A DNA stretch of 64,000 nt from Thermoplasmatales archaeon (GCA_016806715.1 CP060531.1:853966-917965); one strand, 5' to 3'; shown: positions 27,029 to 35,260, numbered from the stretch's first letter. The notes: a model not told the origin generated them from the letters alone. Program-made: numbers and translations.

Positions 27029-27301
27029 ATGATTGAAGAAGCAAAATTGGACGAAAAGGGACGAATTAACGTAGGTCAAGAGGCAAGAATATTATATGGG
27101 GACAGATTTTATGTTGTCAAATTGTCTGGAGGGATTCTGCTAATTCCCAAGCCCAAAGATCCAGTGACTGAGTTACGAAAGTGGGGCAAAAAAATCGGTC
27201 TCGACAAGCAAACAGCAAGAGATACCACGATGTTGGCTGTTGACCAGGCTAACAAAGAAGTTGAAGAAAGGGCCAACAGAAGGCAAAAGGATATGCGATA
27301 A
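27029..27301 (+). CDS. vapB: VapB antitoxin, AbrB/SpoVT type
   Basis: 90 residues from ATG 27029 (MIEEAKLDEKGRINVG). The swapped-hairpin AbrB domain covers about 1-47 (KLDEKGRINVGQEARILYG..LIPKPKD); the charged C-terminus would bind the toxin. The ATG is 5 nt after the inferred IS607 right end, so its native promoter was probably displaced. Earlier in-frame codons lie inside the IS. The stop abuts the toxin ATG. Confidence 0.8.
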   Translation: MIEEAKLDEKGRINVGQEARILYGDRFYVVKLSGGILLIPKPKDPVTELRKWGKKIGLDKQTARDTTMLAVDQANKEVEERANRRQKDMR

Positions 27302-27673
27302 ATGCCATACGCTGATACAGATTTCTTCATCGCAATTTCGAATTCGAATGACAGGCTGAACAATTGGGCTATCAACACACTGGAAAATTATAAAGGAGCA
27401 ACCTTCACTTCTATACTTACCCTGGTAGAACTAGCGCTGGTAAGCGTCAGGAAAGGGGTACCCGTCGAAGGCATGATCGCTAGCGTCCTATCCATAGCTG
27501 AACTGAAAGGCGCTAGTAAACAAAATGCGTTGGCAGCTGCACACCTTATCGATCATGAAGGTGTGGGTGTGTTTGATGCGTTCCACGCATCACTGTGTGA
27601 AGGTGAGATAATAAGCTCAGATCATATATACGAGAAGCTTGGCGTTAGGCGAGTGGGGTCCGGTTATCTTTAA
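27302..27673 (+). CDS. vapC: VapC toxin, PIN-domain RNase
   Basis: 123-residue PIN nuclease with the acidic residues expected: D5/D7 (YADTDFF), E in TLVELAL and D in GVFDAFHASLC, then SSDHIYEKLG. It starts directly after the vapB stop. It appears intact. PIN toxins cut tRNA or rRNA when freed from antitoxin. Confidence 0.8.
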   Translation: MPYADTDFFIAISNSNDRLNNWAINTLENYKGATFTSILTLVELALVSVRKGVPVEGMIASVLSIAELKGASKQNALAAAHLIDHEGVGVFDAFHASLCEGEIISSDHIYEKLGVRRVGSGYL

Positions 27674-28432
27674 CATCAATCCAAGATAAAGAAAGCATTA
27701 GGCAAATATGAAATTCTTAGAAGATTGCAGTATGGCATTCAATTAAAAATTAAGCAAATCCGTAATAGGTCCACTCGCTTCGACTTCTTATGTTCTTTGA
27801 ATAAATGAGTAGAAGCTTTCATTTCTTTACATTTATCACCTAAAATAATGCCAGGCGCTTCAATATATCCACTCAAATAGAGATTGGATTGAGTTTTAGC
27901 AAAAATCCCACCAATGCATGCTTGTTAGCAACTGAACAATGACCAGTACTTCATATTGCGCAACTTCTGATCGTCGAGAACAAGGTCTCTTACCTCGGAT
28001 TGCAGCTGTTCCCGCTGCCACAGGCATTCCAGGCGACCCACCTCGTCGCGCTGATCTTCAGGAAAGACTGCACGTACAGCTCTGATCCCATAGGCGGCTG
28101 CCCCAATTCCATGTGCAGCCAGATGACACGGACCAATGACTCGGTTTTACAACACGACTCACGAGTTTGAATTCCAATTTCCTTTTGACCCATGGTGAGG
28201 AATAAGCAAATGAGTCATATGGCCAGGATAAGCAGAGAATGGCAATAAATACAATGTCAACGTCACCAACTGAATTGCTAAAACCTTCTAAGAGACCATT
28301 TGAATCTCCATCACCACCATTCTGAATGCGGGGAGATTTTATTGGGAACTCTTATAACCCCTATCTGGAGTATTCGCTTAAAACATTACGTAAATAACGG
28401 AAATTCCATTGATTGTAGTCCGTGAGTAGCGA
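27674..28432. other. Gene-free stretch with a GC-rich coding-like relic
   Basis: About 760 nt. The middle (about 27960-28150) is richer in G+C than its flanks. On the plus strand it stays open as a protein-like frame (LLIVENKVSYLG..., ...DPIGGCPNSMCSQM) without a start or recognisable family. It is probably a fragment of a transferred gene. Repeat R1 lies near the right end. Confidence 0.4.
28371..28404 (+). repeat. att-like repeat R1
   Basis: TATTCGCTTAAAAC followed by ATTACGTAAATAACGG. It keeps the left half of the repeat family, while the tRNA-like right half is weak. It lies about 30 nt from the 3' end of the vapC gene. Confidence 0.5.
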
Positions 28433-28819
28433 TCACTTCAGATCCGAACTTGTCATTACGCGAACTTTCGAACTCGCAATCTTGTATAATTTCATGTCAT
28501 CTGTAACAAGGTTATAGCCTGTTTCAATAGCAGAAACGAGATAGGATGAATCGTAGAATGTCAGCCCTTCTTCCAGTGATAAACTCAGAGTTAATTCTGA
28601 AGAAGGTTTAACAGGTTCAATAGAATCAAACAATTCAAATAAGACAGTTCCCGATTTCAAGGCTTCTTCCTTCGAAATTCTTCCTCTAATGTTATAATTC
28701 TTCCACAGAATATTTCCAATTTCATACCTAGCTAGAGGAATTGTGGCGCCCATCACCAGAATTTCGTACTTTCCGCCCTGAAAGAGATTAAAAATCGCTG
28801 AAGCGTCCAGTATGTTCAT
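28433..28819 (-). CDS. vapC: VapC toxin, PIN-domain RNase
   Basis: 128 residues with intact PIN acidic residues: D5 (ILDASAIFNL), E in ARYEIGNIL, D in TFYDSSYLVSA and D in LVTDDMKL. Its start overlaps the antitoxin stop by 4 nt. The operon is closely flanked by repeats R1 and R2. Confidence 0.85.
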   Translation of the reverse strand: MNILDASAIFNLFQGGKYEILVMGATIPLARYEIGNILWKNYNIRGRISKEEALKSGTVLFELFDSIEPVKPSSELTLSLSLEEGLTFYDSSYLVSAIETGYNLVTDDMKLYKIASSKVRVMTSSDLK

Positions 28820-29043
28820 CTTTCTCTATCTTCACGAATATCTGATACTATATCATCCATCTTTAATTTCAAGATAATTGGTCTAACTTCCTTCATTTTC
28901 TCAATCAATTCCTTATTTCTCTCTCTCCTTATCTCTTCTCTGACTGCCCTTCTAATAATCGTAGTTGGATTTAGTTTGAGCTTTTTGATTTCTTCTCTAT
29001 CTTCTACTGAAATTTTCGCAGAGATTGTGGAATACCGTTTCAT
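28816..29043 (-). CDS. vapB: VapB antitoxin, ribbon-helix-helix-like
   Basis: 75 residues: an N-terminal strand and helix pair (YSTISAKISVEDREEIKKL, TTIIRRAVREEI), then a highly charged helical tail that would wrap the toxin. It is coupled to vapC through an ATGA overlap. An AT-rich promoter region lies at 29044-29075. Confidence 0.8.
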   Translation of the reverse strand: MKRYSTISAKISVEDREEIKKLKLNPTTIIRRAVREEIRRERNKELIEKMKEVRPIILKLKMDDIVSDIREDRER

Positions 29044-29175
29044 AATACAAAATGTAATACATATATTTAAGAATAATGTATAACTAGTGGTATTACCATT
29101 AAGCTAAAATGCCATCCATTGAAATGAACACGAATATACTGTTAAGTATCTTCGTTACTACAAGTGCAGTTTCAG

Positions 29176-29213
29176 TAATTCCTTAAAACTTTAATCAAAT
29201 CCCGACCGGTTAG
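29176..29213 (+). repeat. att-like repeat R2
   Basis: CCTTAAAACTTTAA followed by TCAAATCCCGACCGGT. The last 16 nt are identical to the T arm/acceptor end of tRNA-Ala (24931-24946). It is the best tRNA match in the repeat family. Confidence 0.7.
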
Positions 29214-29263
29214 TATTATTTTGAGGGTGAATTATGTATATTTTACATTCATTATATCCACCT

Positions 29264-29689
29264 ATGGAATCTACACTGAAAAAAGGAGTTACTATAAAAA
29301 AAGAGACCTGAAGCAGTATGGAAGGCACTGACAGACCCTGCAATGACAAAACGGTGGATATGGGTCTTGAAGTCAGCTCAGAATGGGTAGCGGGCGGCAC
29401 CATAACCTGGAAAGGATTTAAAGACGGAAATGAGATCATACACAAGGGCACAATTAAGAGCGTGGAAGTATTAAAAACGCTTCAGTTTACTGATTTTGGA
29501 ATGGAATTAGGGTTATACGACACTCCGGAAAATTACACTAGAATAACTTACAATCTTTCGTTCAACGGTTCCGAAACTATGTTGAGCGTTGTGGAAGATC
29601 ACATCAATGGAAACGAGAAGAGATATAAGGATGCTGAAGCCTTTTGGGAAGCTGTATTATCAGAGTTAAAGAGGACAGTTGAGAGTTAG
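29264..29689 (+). pseudogene. AHSA1/SRPBCC-domain gene with two compensating frameshifts
   Basis: Reading from ATG 29264 gives MESTLKKGVTIKK, then an out-of-frame piece RPEAVWKALTDPAMTKRWIW, then the main frame again from GLEVSSEWVAGGTITWKG to the stop. A one-base insertion just after the A7 run (29296-29302) and a one-base loss near 29357 explain this. Restored, it is a normal START-like ligand-binding domain of the Hsp90-activator family. A short product could start at 29318, but would lack the first strand and helix. Confidence 0.65.
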
Positions 29690-29698
29690 GGCTTAATT

Positions 29699-29732
29699 GT
29701 ATTCCCAAGTGATGTGTAAATACCGGTCTACT
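29699..29732 (+). repeat. att-like repeat, degenerate copy R2b
   Basis: GTATTCCCAAGTGATGTGTAAATACCGGTC is a weaker member of the family. It separates the AHSA1 pseudogene from the relE relic, as expected if each block was once a unit. Confidence 0.35.
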
Positions 29733-29833
29733 TTTGTTAGGTCATAATTTAGAAGAAATCAACATGGTTCCTATTGTGTTCATTTGGCCTTTTGGCAGTA
29801 AGGGAGGGTTTAGTCATAAAAACTATTCATTTA

Positions 29834-29945
29834 TAGATGTTCCTCCTGTGACCCAGCGATCTAACAACTATAACTCGGTTCTACTTCCGAACCTAGCAAA
29901 GAGTCTGTGCGATTGATTCCTGGGCTTTCAGTCTTCTGGTGTTCT
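29834..29945 (-). pseudogene. relE relic with internal deletion
   Basis: On the minus strand the 3' part reads RVIVVRSLGHRRNIYK and stop, the canonical end of a RelE/ParE-type toxin. It matches the relE gene at 33216 at DNA level over about 45 nt. Further upstream, HRLFARFGSRTE resembles HRFFVRLVGRTE of that gene. The central strands are missing, and the junction lies at a short shared GAGTTA-like sequence. No antitoxin remains. It is clearly non-functional. Confidence 0.65.
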
Positions 29946-31381
29946 CATTTATTGTAGAGCTCCCTTTCTATGTCGGAAAGGTTCATCAAAGTCACGCCTT
30001 CAGCAGACTCATGCAGGACTCCCTTGAATCCGCTCTTGGAAAACACTGCATATGTATATCTTTTTCCGGGGTATTGCTTTATCAGTGTTTCTGATTTTGC
30101 CCTTAAGTCTGCAGCCACACTCATTGGTACAGGCTTATTTGTCCACTTACATTCGGCAAAAAGCAATTCATTCCGTGTTTCAGAGTAAGCAACAATATCA
30201 ATCTCCTCGATGTCTTTGCCTTTCTTTCCAGTTCCATTCCTCCCCCACCATCTGGAAACAGTACCGAATGTTCTGCCCAATATGCCTTCCGTCACAAGCT
30301 CCTTCATGAGGACCTCAAACTGTTCGCCAGCAAAAGATGCAAAATCTCCCATTATGCTGTCAAGGGCTTCCTCCGTGTGTGAGCTCTCAATTTCACTCCT
30401 ATGTGGCAATATATATCTGAACCAGAACTTCAGGTACTGGTCGGATATCCAGTAAAGCCTTCTCTTGAACTTTTCGGGAGCTCCAAAAGGTTTCTCAGGA
30501 ATAATAAGTCCCAACGAAATAAGCACGTCCAGGTATTTTGACACCATGCTCTTGTCCATGCCAGAGTAGTTGCATATCTCTGCAAGCGAATGGTTTCCGT
30601 ACGATATGGACCTGAGAATCAGCATGTAATTTCTTGGTTCCCTGAATTCAGTCATGAGCAGGAATTCTGCTTCTTCATACAGTGACGTCCCCTTTGAAAG
30701 CATGAACCTTGAAACGTTTTCCCAGAATTTCAGATCCGGGTCAAATTTCAGGAGGTATTCAGGTATCCCGCCAAGGATGAAATATGTCCGGCAGAGATCT
30801 TCAAACCCATAGTTAAAAAACCTGGTCAAGAACCTGAACTTTAATGGGGTTAACTGCAGCTGTCCGGTTCTTCTGCCGTATAAAGGGCTTTTGTATGAAA
30901 GTACTTCATTCTCCATGATGCTGACTGAAGAGCCAGACAGAATCAGCATTACATTCATTTGACTGATTATCGAGTCATATATCTTCTGGAACACTGACGG
31001 GATAGCTCTATTGGCTTCTATGAGATACGGGAATTCATCTATTGCAATGATAACTTTTGATATTCTTACCCTGGACTGAAATGAACTGCTGGAGGCCAGT
31101 ATGGAGAAAAATGAGTACCAGTCCTCGAAATGCACTTTGAGTATGCTGTTGTCCTGGAGAAACTTTGAGAATGCCACCTTGAAATTGTCAATGTTTTCTC
31201 GGTCACCTTCCGTGGTGGCAAGAAAATAAACCCCTCTGTTTTCTATGAACCTAGAGATAAGTTCAGTTTTCCCAATCCTTCTCCTTCCGTAAATAATGAA
31301 GAGCGATGCCCCCTTAGAAGAATAGGCATCTTCTAGTATTTTCATTTCCCGGTCCCTACCTACGAATAGTTGTTGAGACAT
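29945..31381 (-). CDS. Archaeal ATPase with DUF234 nuclease-like C-terminus
   Basis: 478 residues. The N-terminal STAND-like archaeal ATPase (PF01637 type) has VGRDREM, Walker A YGRRRIGKTEL (about 31-41) and Walker B IIAIDEFPYL. A winged-helix segment follows (NYSGMDKSMVSKYLDVL). The C-terminal DUF234 domain has FAECKW, which resembles the ExK of PD-(D/E)xK nucleases. These proteins are common in archaeal mobile regions and are of unknown role. A TATA-like stretch lies at 31388-31400. Confidence 0.85.
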   Translation of the reverse strand: MSQQLFVGRDREMKILEDAYSSKGASLFIIYGRRRIGKTELISRFIENRGVYFLATTEGDRENIDNFKVAFSKFLQDNSILKVHFEDWYSFFSILASSSSFQSRVRISKVIIAIDEFPYLIEANRAIPSVFQKIYDSIISQMNVMLILSGSSVSIMENEVLSYKSPLYGRRTGQLQLTPLKFRFLTRFFNYGFEDLCRTYFILGGIPEYLLKFDPDLKFWENVSRFMLSKGTSLYEEAEFLLMTEFREPRNYMLILRSISYGNHSLAEICNYSGMDKSMVSKYLDVLISLGLIIPEKPFGAPEKFKRRLYWISDQYLKFWFRYILPHRSEIESSHTEEALDSIMGDFASFAGEQFEVLMKELVTEGILGRTFGTVSRWWGRNGTGKKGKDIEEIDIVAYSETRNELLFAECKWTNKPVPMSVAADLRAKSETLIKQYPGKRYTYAVFSKSGFKGVLHESAEGVTLMNLSDIERELYNK

Positions 31382-31456
31382 AAGTATTATACTTTATAGT
31401 CCACGATTATTTATATCTACCCAAATCCTAATCTCCAAAATGCTCACGCACAACGT

Positions 31457-31496
31457 TTTCCCTTAAAACCTTAATCAAATCCCAACCTGTCCATTC
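31457..31496 (+). repeat. att-like repeat R3
   Basis: CCCTTAAAACCTTAA then TCAAATCCCAACCTGTCCAT. The right half matches the tRNA-Ala 3' end including the discriminator region, with two substitutions. Confidence 0.65.
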
Positions 31497-31579
31497 CGGC
31501 TTATTCTTTGACCGTAAGAATTTAAATTTGTGTATTCTTTTCCACGTTAATCTGCGTCGCAGTGCTCAAAGCGACAAGG

Positions 31580-31588
31580 TTTATAATT
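31580..31588 (+). promoter_or_regulatory. TATA box of the vapB gene at 31610
   Basis: TTTATAATT, 22-30 nt before ATG 31610. Confidence 0.5.
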
Positions 31589-31609
31589 TACACACATATG
31601 TGATTGTAT

Positions 31610-31810
31610 ATGTCGAGCAAGAACATATCGATCTCAGATGATGCTTACAACAGATTAAAGAAATTCAAAGGCAAAAAAGAAAGCTTCACCGACGTTATAA
31701 TCCGGCTCACTTCAAAGGCCACTTTGCTTGAATTGAGAGGCACCCTCTCAAAGGAAGAAGCTGACTCGATGAGAATTAGTCTTGAGGAGTCAAGAAGTGC
31801 AAGCAGGTAA
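31610..31810 (+). CDS. vapB: VapB antitoxin, DUF217-like
   Basis: 66 residues from ATG 31610 (MSSKNISISDDAYNRLKKFK). The pattern KKESFTDVIIRLT is typical of the archaeal VapB family (DUF217/UPF0330), with an N-terminal DNA-binding part and an acidic/basic tail. It precedes a PIN gene that carries a stop codon, so the antitoxin may be an orphan. Confidence 0.8.
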   Translation: MSSKNISISDDAYNRLKKFKGKKESFTDVIIRLTSKATLLELRGTLSKEEADSMRISLEESRSASR

Positions 31811-31837
31811 AAATGGATTTGCTTTTTAGGAATTAGA

Positions 31838-32236
31838 ATGACAGTGATAGCTGATGGAACTTTTCTCATAGATCTCATGAGAAATGACAAACCTGCGGTA
31901 GAGAAGGAAACCATTCTTGAGGAAGATGGGATTTCTGTTTTTCTAACAACAGTATCTGTGTTTGAACTTTACGTGGGTCTAAACCTTAGCAGTAATAGGG
32001 TACATGAGAGCAGGAAAATAGAAAGAGTTCTTGGGAATCTTGAGATATTGCCGTTTGATTTCGATTCTGCGAAGGAAGCAGAAGAAATTTATGCCTAGAA
32101 GAAGAGAAGCGGACTTACTATAGACCAAGAAGACGCAGTGATTACGGGTATATGCAGGACAGCCATGGAACCTGTTATGACAAGAAATATCGACCGTTTT
32201 TCGGGAATTGAAGGTGTAGCATTGGAAACGTACTGA
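31838..32236 (+). pseudogene. vapC: VapC toxin interrupted by an in-frame amber codon
   Basis: The frame runs from MTVIADGTFLIDLM to EEIYA, then TAG at 32096-32098, and continues in the same frame as KKRSGLTIDQEDAVITGIC...RNIDRFSGI to TGA (32234). Both parts together make a normal 130-residue PIN domain with D6, E in VFELYVGL, and the late acidic residues in DQED and NIDRF. The TAG probably replaced a leucine TTG. The truncated product loses half the active site. Confidence 0.75.
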
Positions 32237-32401
32237 TCAAGTTGGCATGACCCATCCCCTCATGAAAATTAAAGCCCCAAGTATACTCGCTTTTCTTCTT
32301 AAAAGCCTAGGCAATCTATGCAATCTGAAGCACCGGATTCAGACTTAAATTACCCAATTATCTGATCTGAAACGCGGTAGACGAATGATCTGCTCGGTAG
32401 A

Positions 32402-32809
32402 TCACACCTCAATAACTTCTATTCCAATCTTTTTGCACTCTTTAGTTAGTGTCTTATCAAAAGTTATTAGTGGCATATTCCTAGAATGTGCGTCGTATGC
32501 AACTATCCAGTCATTAAATTCTCTGAAGCTGAGACTGTTTTCAACCATGAATGCTGAAGTCCCTTCGATCATCCTGGCAGATAGCCAGGAAACCGTAAAA
32601 TAATCACTATGGAGTACTTCCTCAAGCTTCAACCCGACCTTTTCCCTATCGATCCCATATCTTGGTAATACAAATCCGAGTTCAACAATTGAAAGTGAAT
32701 TTACCAACGGATCTCCTGTTTCATCTATAATCTCAGATGCCCGATTATGGTGTGGCGAGTTCTCAATAGCGTCGTAGACCAGAACGTTGGTGTCAACCAT
32801 GGTTTTCAT
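32402..32809 (-). CDS. vapC: VapC toxin, PIN-domain RNase
   Basis: 135 residues from ATG 32809, which overlaps the antitoxin stop by 4 nt (ATGA) and is preferred over the upstream ATG at 32827. Acidic PIN residues: MVDTNVLVYD, SIVELGFVL, FNDWIVAYDA and ITFDKTL. It is intact and convergent with the broken vapC at 31838. Confidence 0.85.
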   Translation of the reverse strand: MKTMVDTNVLVYDAIENSPHHNRASEIIDETGDPLVNSLSIVELGFVLPRYGIDREKVGLKLEEVLHSDYFTVSWLSARMIEGTSAFMVENSLSFREFNDWIVAYDAHSRNMPLITFDKTLTKECKKIGIEVIEV

Positions 32810-33042
32810 TCGTTTCTTCTTTCCCACCCCTTTCTAATCTCACTGTCTGCATCCAGCGATGCAAGATCTTTCCTGACTTTAAACTGGATTCGTGTTACCC
32901 TTTTTCCTCCTTCGGTTGCCTTTTTCCCGAGGCGTTGATTAATGATCTTTGATATGTTCTTTGTGCTGCCATATTTTTCAATGGATTCTTTAACAATATC
33001 GGCATAGATTTCATCGTCAAGGTTGATTGTGGTCTTAACCAT
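32806..33042 (-). CDS. vapB: VapB-like antitoxin
   Basis: 78 residues from ATG 33042 (MVKTTINLDDEIYADIVKE). TTINLDDEIY is the beta strand of a ribbon-helix-helix fold, followed by a basic region (RLGKKATEGGKRVTR) and an acidic tail. The TATA-like GTTTATATGG (33061-33070) lies 19-28 nt upstream of this start, which rules out the longer frame. Confidence 0.75.
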   Translation of the reverse strand: MVKTTINLDDEIYADIVKESIEKYGSTKNISKIINQRLGKKATEGGKRVTRIQFKVRKDLASLDADSEIRKGWERRNE

Positions 33043-33160
33043 GACTGAATAATTATAATGCCATATAAACATTTTACGGTAAAACGGCATACCCAATAAC
33101 AGCACATAGTTCCACCGAGCAAATTGCATTCCATTGCCTGTCTCCAATCCTACGTTAATG

Positions 33161-33200
33161 TATTGCCCAACACCTTAATCAAATACCTACCGGCCCATTC
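33161..33200 (+). repeat. att-like repeat R4
   Basis: TATTGCCCAACACCTTAATC then AAATACCTACCGGCCCATTC. It lies 15-50 nt from the relE 3' end. Confidence 0.55.
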
Positions 33201-33215
33201 TGACTGTAATTCGCC

Positions 33216-33509
33216 CTAGTGATTGCAAAAGCACGATCTAAGAAGGAACTTAGTCACTTGTAGATGTTCCTTCTGAGACCCAAGCGATCTAACAACTATA
33301 ACTCGTCTATTCTCTTCAATGTCCGCAATCACCCTGTAGTCACCGACTCGTAGCTTGTATTCGGTCCTACCAACTAATCTCACGAAGAACCTATGCGGAT
33401 CGCTTCTTGTGTTTTCTATCTTCTGAAGAATCCTCTTTGCTACAGGAATGTCAAGACCCTTAAGCTGAAAAAGAGATTCCTCGGAATGTTCAACTTCAAA
33501 GTCTGTCAC
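33216..33509 (-). pseudogene. relE: RelE/ParE-type toxin with a 3' frameshift
   Basis: 97-residue frame. Residues 1-75 follow the RelE fold (RILQKIENTRSDPHRFF, LRVGDYRVIADIEENRRVIVV). The end reads RSLGSQKEHLQ instead of the canonical LGHRRNIYK. The relic at 29834 lacks one base near 33282; removing that base here gives RSLGLRRNIYK and a stop at 33254-33256. So this copy has a +1 insertion, which replaces the catalytic C-terminal tail with about 20 foreign residues. Activity is doubtful. The gene is coupled to relB by ATGA. Confidence 0.7.
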
Positions 33510-33748
33510 TGGATTCCCAACTGTTTCTTCACTTCTTCTGTGGTATGGGTCTTCTTTTCCTTCACATCAAGGAGGCCCCTAAGCAGGGATGCCCTGAAAT
33601 TCTCAGTATAAACTCCCTCTTCATCTCCCTCGGGAATCAGCGACATCAGTGCATTCAGCAACTCATCATATGTCATTCTCTTGTAGGCTCTCAATCCATT
33701 CAGTTTCTCCCTCGTAGATCGGCTGATTTGTATGGTGGTGTAATCCAT
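33506..33748 (-). CDS. relB: RelB-like antitoxin
   Basis: 80 residues: MDYTTIQISRSTREKLNGLR is a ribbon-helix-helix start (strand then helix), then TYDELLNALMSLI and a charged tail ending VKKQLGIQ. It partners the downstream RelE-type gene with a 4-nt overlap. The pair is bracketed closely by repeats R4 and R5. Confidence 0.8.
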   Translation of the reverse strand: MDYTTIQISRSTREKLNGLRAYKRMTYDELLNALMSLIPEGDEEGVYTENFRASLLRGLLDVKEKKTHTTEEVKKQLGIQ

Positions 33749-33880
33749 GTATATGACTTGTATAATCTATCTATAACTACAATATAATCCTTGCATTTTA
33801 GACCATCGAGCCTGGAACTCAAGTAATGTTGTGGCATTATGAGATTACGAAGAGTTTATTTTATTCGCACATAGCAGAAA

Positions 33881-33922
33881 GTATTCCCTTAAAACTCTAC
33901 GCAAATACCAACCGTCCCGTCA
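33881..33922 (+). repeat. att-like repeat R5
   Basis: TATTCCCTTAAAACTCTACG then CAAATACCAACCGTCCCGTC. It has a full left half and a recognisable tRNA-like right half. Confidence 0.55.
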
Positions 33923-34164
33923 TGATAAGGATGCTATGCATTCTTTATTCAAGAATTATTAATTCGATTTGAATAAGTGGAAGGGTATACTGACCTGCCA
34001 GATGAGCCCTTGTTGTGGAAACCAATGATTGGATTCACGTATTTTTATCAATATCCAATCTGGTTTTGATGTCTATAGGTTAGGCGACCTTGAAACGCGC
34101 CTGCAACATGAAATGAAGGGGTATGCCAGAGATTGTAGTTGAAAATCGTAGTTGGTTTGGATTA

Positions 34165-34740
34165 TCAGCTAGTGTCCTCCGGGATCCACTCTATCTCTAT
34201 ATGCATCTCCAATTTTTTATTTTCTTTGGCATATACGAATTTGAATTTCAAGGGTTCCACGGGAATGATACTCACGCGCTCTTCAATGGGAAAAAGACGT
34301 GACGTCTCGATCATGTCATTCCTGAGCGCTGATCCTATTTTTTCAAGAATATTCGCAATCTCATCCTTACTGGCTTCGCTCCTGAACCTTACTATTGTTT
34401 CGTGCATTTCGCGATAGTTTTCGAGCACTTCGGTAATTTTTGTCCAATGGTGCATCGAATGTTTGAGCTCCGTGATTCCATTCTCAGTTAAGGCATAGTG
34501 TCTACGACTCGGCAATTCGTCTGTGAACTCCACGCTGCTTGTTACAAATCCTTCTTGCTCAAGTTTCTCAAGTGCGGGATATATTGTCCCAGTCTGTGGC
34601 GTCCAGAATCCAGAGAACTTTTTCTCCAATTCCTTTATCATTTCATATCCGTACATTGGCCTTTCTGACAAAAGCAGAAGGAGCCAGAGGGAGACCGTAC
34701 CAACCCTCATGCCTCTCGGCATCTTCTTCGGCACAATCAC
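34165..34740 (-). CDS. PadR-family transcriptional regulator
   Basis: 191 residues with an N-terminal PadR winged helix: LLLLSERPMYGYEMIKELE, then GTIYPALEKLEQEGFV and the wing with RRHYALTENG. A helical C-terminal domain for dimerisation follows. It is divergent from the chrB-like gene with only 52 nt between starts, so it probably represses both. The effector is unknown, perhaps an oxyanion or oxidative stress. Confidence 0.88.
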   Translation of the reverse strand: MIVPKKMPRGMRVGTVSLWLLLLLSERPMYGYEMIKELEKKFSGFWTPQTGTIYPALEKLEQEGFVTSSVEFTDELPSRRHYALTENGITELKHSMHHWTKITEVLENYREMHETIVRFRSEASKDEIANILEKIGSALRNDMIETSRLFPIEERVSIIPVEPLKFKFVYAKENKKLEMHIEIEWIPEDTS

Positions 34741-34750
34741 TCATTGGAAA

Positions 34751-34784
34751 CATTTATATTAATTCATCTTATACCTATGTAGGT
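34751..34784 (+). promoter_or_regulatory. Divergent promoter with candidate PadR operator
   Basis: CATTTATATT (34751-34760) is a TATA box for the chrB-like gene. The inverted repeat ACCTATGTAGGT (34773-34784) lies just after it, where a repressor would block initiation. Both divergent genes share this short interval. Confidence 0.45.
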
Positions 34785-34792
34785 GAACTACT

Positions 34793-35260
34793 ATGAGATG
34801 GGTAACTAGAGAAAAAGCGAAAGTAGATAGGATTGCATGCCCGTGGGTAATTTCGCGGTTTATCGACAAAGAGCCAGAATTTCTGTTTGTACCGAAGGAT
34901 AAAGTCCTAGAGGTTGCCAAGGCGAAAAATGCCATCCCATTCGACTCCCCCGGAGCTGAATTGTACCATTATGAAGTGGACGGAAAAGAGTATGTGAGCT
35001 TTGATTCTATCATAAAGAAGTATAATCTCAAAGATCCCGCTTTGCTAGAATTTGCCAAAATAGTAAGAGGAGCAGATGCAAACATACCTGACGCTCCGCC
35101 AGAATCAGCGGGACTTGAGGCTGCTGCGCTTGGATTCAGGGAAATAACGAAAGATGACCATGAGAATATGAAACTTCAGTTCCCGTTTTACGATGCCATG
35201 TATGCATATGTGAAAGGACAGATGGAAGGAAAGGCCAAACTAGAACACGCAAAGAAGTGA
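34793..35260 (+). CDS. ChrB-like (chromate resistance) domain protein
   Basis: 155 residues matching the C-terminal domain of ChrB. The start RWVTREKAKVDRIACPWVISRFID with conserved Cys, PFDSPGAELYHY and IVRGADAN are typical. In bacteria ChrB relates to chromate sensing or resistance, sometimes with a chromate transporter; none is seen here. It is followed by the beta-propeller gene, and a role in metal or oxidant stress is plausible. Confidence 0.8.
   Translation: MRWVTREKAKVDRIACPWVISRFIDKEPEFLFVPKDKVLEVAKAKNAIPFDSPGAELYHYEVDGKEYVSFDSIIKKYNLKDPALLEFAKIVRGADANIPDAPPESAGLEAAALGFREITKDDHENMKLQFPFYDAMYAYVKGQMEGKAKLEHAKK

Noticed and set aside
27990-28193. 67-codon minus-strand gene
   Set aside because: The plus-strand frame of the same GC-rich fragment looks more protein-like; neither has a start or family.
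29176-29213. Second tRNA gene
   Set aside because: Only the 3' part of tRNA-Ala is matched; no acceptor 5' strand, D arm or anticodon arm precedes it.
32096-32098. TAG read as pyrrolysine in vapC
   Set aside because: TAG ends other genes here normally (IS607 tnpA, IS630 transposase), PIN domains do not need Pyl, and no pyl gene is visible.
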